A stretch of DNA of 42,856 nt, taken from NCBI GenBank assembly GCA_027681045.1, contig JAQDCK010000012.1, positions 1 to 42,856 of the forward strand, given 5' to 3'. A program made the position numbers and the translations under genes. The stretch comes from Lactobacillaceae bacterium AF64-9pH9TA. Its GTDB lineage: Bacteria > Bacillota > Bacilli > Lactobacillales > Lactobacillaceae. The first letter of the stretch is position 1. Each line of letters starts with the position of its first letter. Under the pieces are notes generated by a model that did no database searches, was not told where the DNA came from, and was given only the letters and a program-made list of their open reading frames with translations. Positions 42,817 through 42,856 of the stretch are shown piece after piece.

Positions 42817-42856
42817 ATGACTAAATACACTAAAGAAATCAAACTTGCTATCTACC
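42817..42856 (+). CDS. IS3-family transposase OrfA, 5' end only
   Basis: ATG 42817 begins MTKYTKEIKLAIY, the helix-turn-helix start typical of IS3/IS150-group OrfA proteins (family known for programmed OrfA-OrfB frameshifting). The gene runs off the window after 13 codons, so integrity is unknown. The hairpin at 42779-42808 lies over its presumed translation start region and could limit read-through expression. Confidence 0.65.
   Translation, partial: MTKYTKEIKLAIY

Overview
The window looks like chromosomal DNA of a low-GC-lineage Gram-positive lactic acid bacterium with an unusually high GC content (about half G+C in the core genes, rich in GC third positions). Gene content fits Lactobacillus delbrueckii or a very close relative: a PepD/C69 dipeptidase next to an M42 aminopeptidase, a PEP carboxylase, a two-cysteine FLP-type Crp/Fnr regulator, ECF-type YkoE under a TPP riboswitch, and frequent TTG starts. 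The species name is an inference from style and content, not from a search.

Layout. 28-4577 (minus): a polyphosphate operon ppx-ppk followed by a GHSLG alpha/beta hydrolase that overlaps ppk by 4 nt. 4784-8593 (minus): a glutamine-type ABC importer in the order glnQ-glnH-glnM-glnP plus a second substrate-binding lipoprotein. 9139-10421 (plus): two tandem uridine kinase paralogues. 10507-11505 (minus): a TPP-riboswitch-controlled ykoE and a 43-aa membrane peptide. 11524-14907 (minus): M42 aminopeptidase, PepD, MurI. 15174-17832 (plus): Bax-inhibitor-1 protein, an MFS exporter and a small membrane protein with a well-defined promoter. 17996-25558: ABC-F protein (minus), AEC transporter and PEP carboxylase (plus), glmS (minus). 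25767-31138 (minus): Lrp/AsnC regulator, DUF1304 protein, hexapeptide acetyltransferase, an EAL phosphodiesterase with a dead GGDEF domain, a NUDIX hydrolase and an AlkD-like protein. 31284-32624 (plus): brnQ. 32679-35933 (minus): a metal/redox operon of P1B ATPase, CopZ-like chaperone, a shrunken Ric/YtfE-like protein and an FLP regulator.

The best candidate for an undescribed circuit is the FLP operon. It carries two FNR-type sites with the core TTGATAGAAA(T/A)CAA, each separated by exactly 22 nt from a TATA(T/C)T -10 box. This is class II (-41.5) geometry. One site precedes the ATPase; the other is inside the ATPase 3' end, ahead of the chaperone, Ric-like and regulator genes. The regulator has the E-x-x-S-R recognition helix expected for such sites and only two cysteines.

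From about 36.6 kb to the end the DNA becomes more AT-rich and gene-poor, and reads as an accessory island. It holds a CHRD-like EF-hand protein, an intact Fic protein with a symmetric four-copy operator, a membrane-anchored MerR protein coupled to a Fic pseudogene with two amber stops, a frameshifted SAM methyltransferase, small ORFs, a MazEF pair, a small DUF4926-like gene among repeated gene-end fragments, and the left end of an IS3-family element running off the window. No rRNA, tRNA or CRISPR array was seen.
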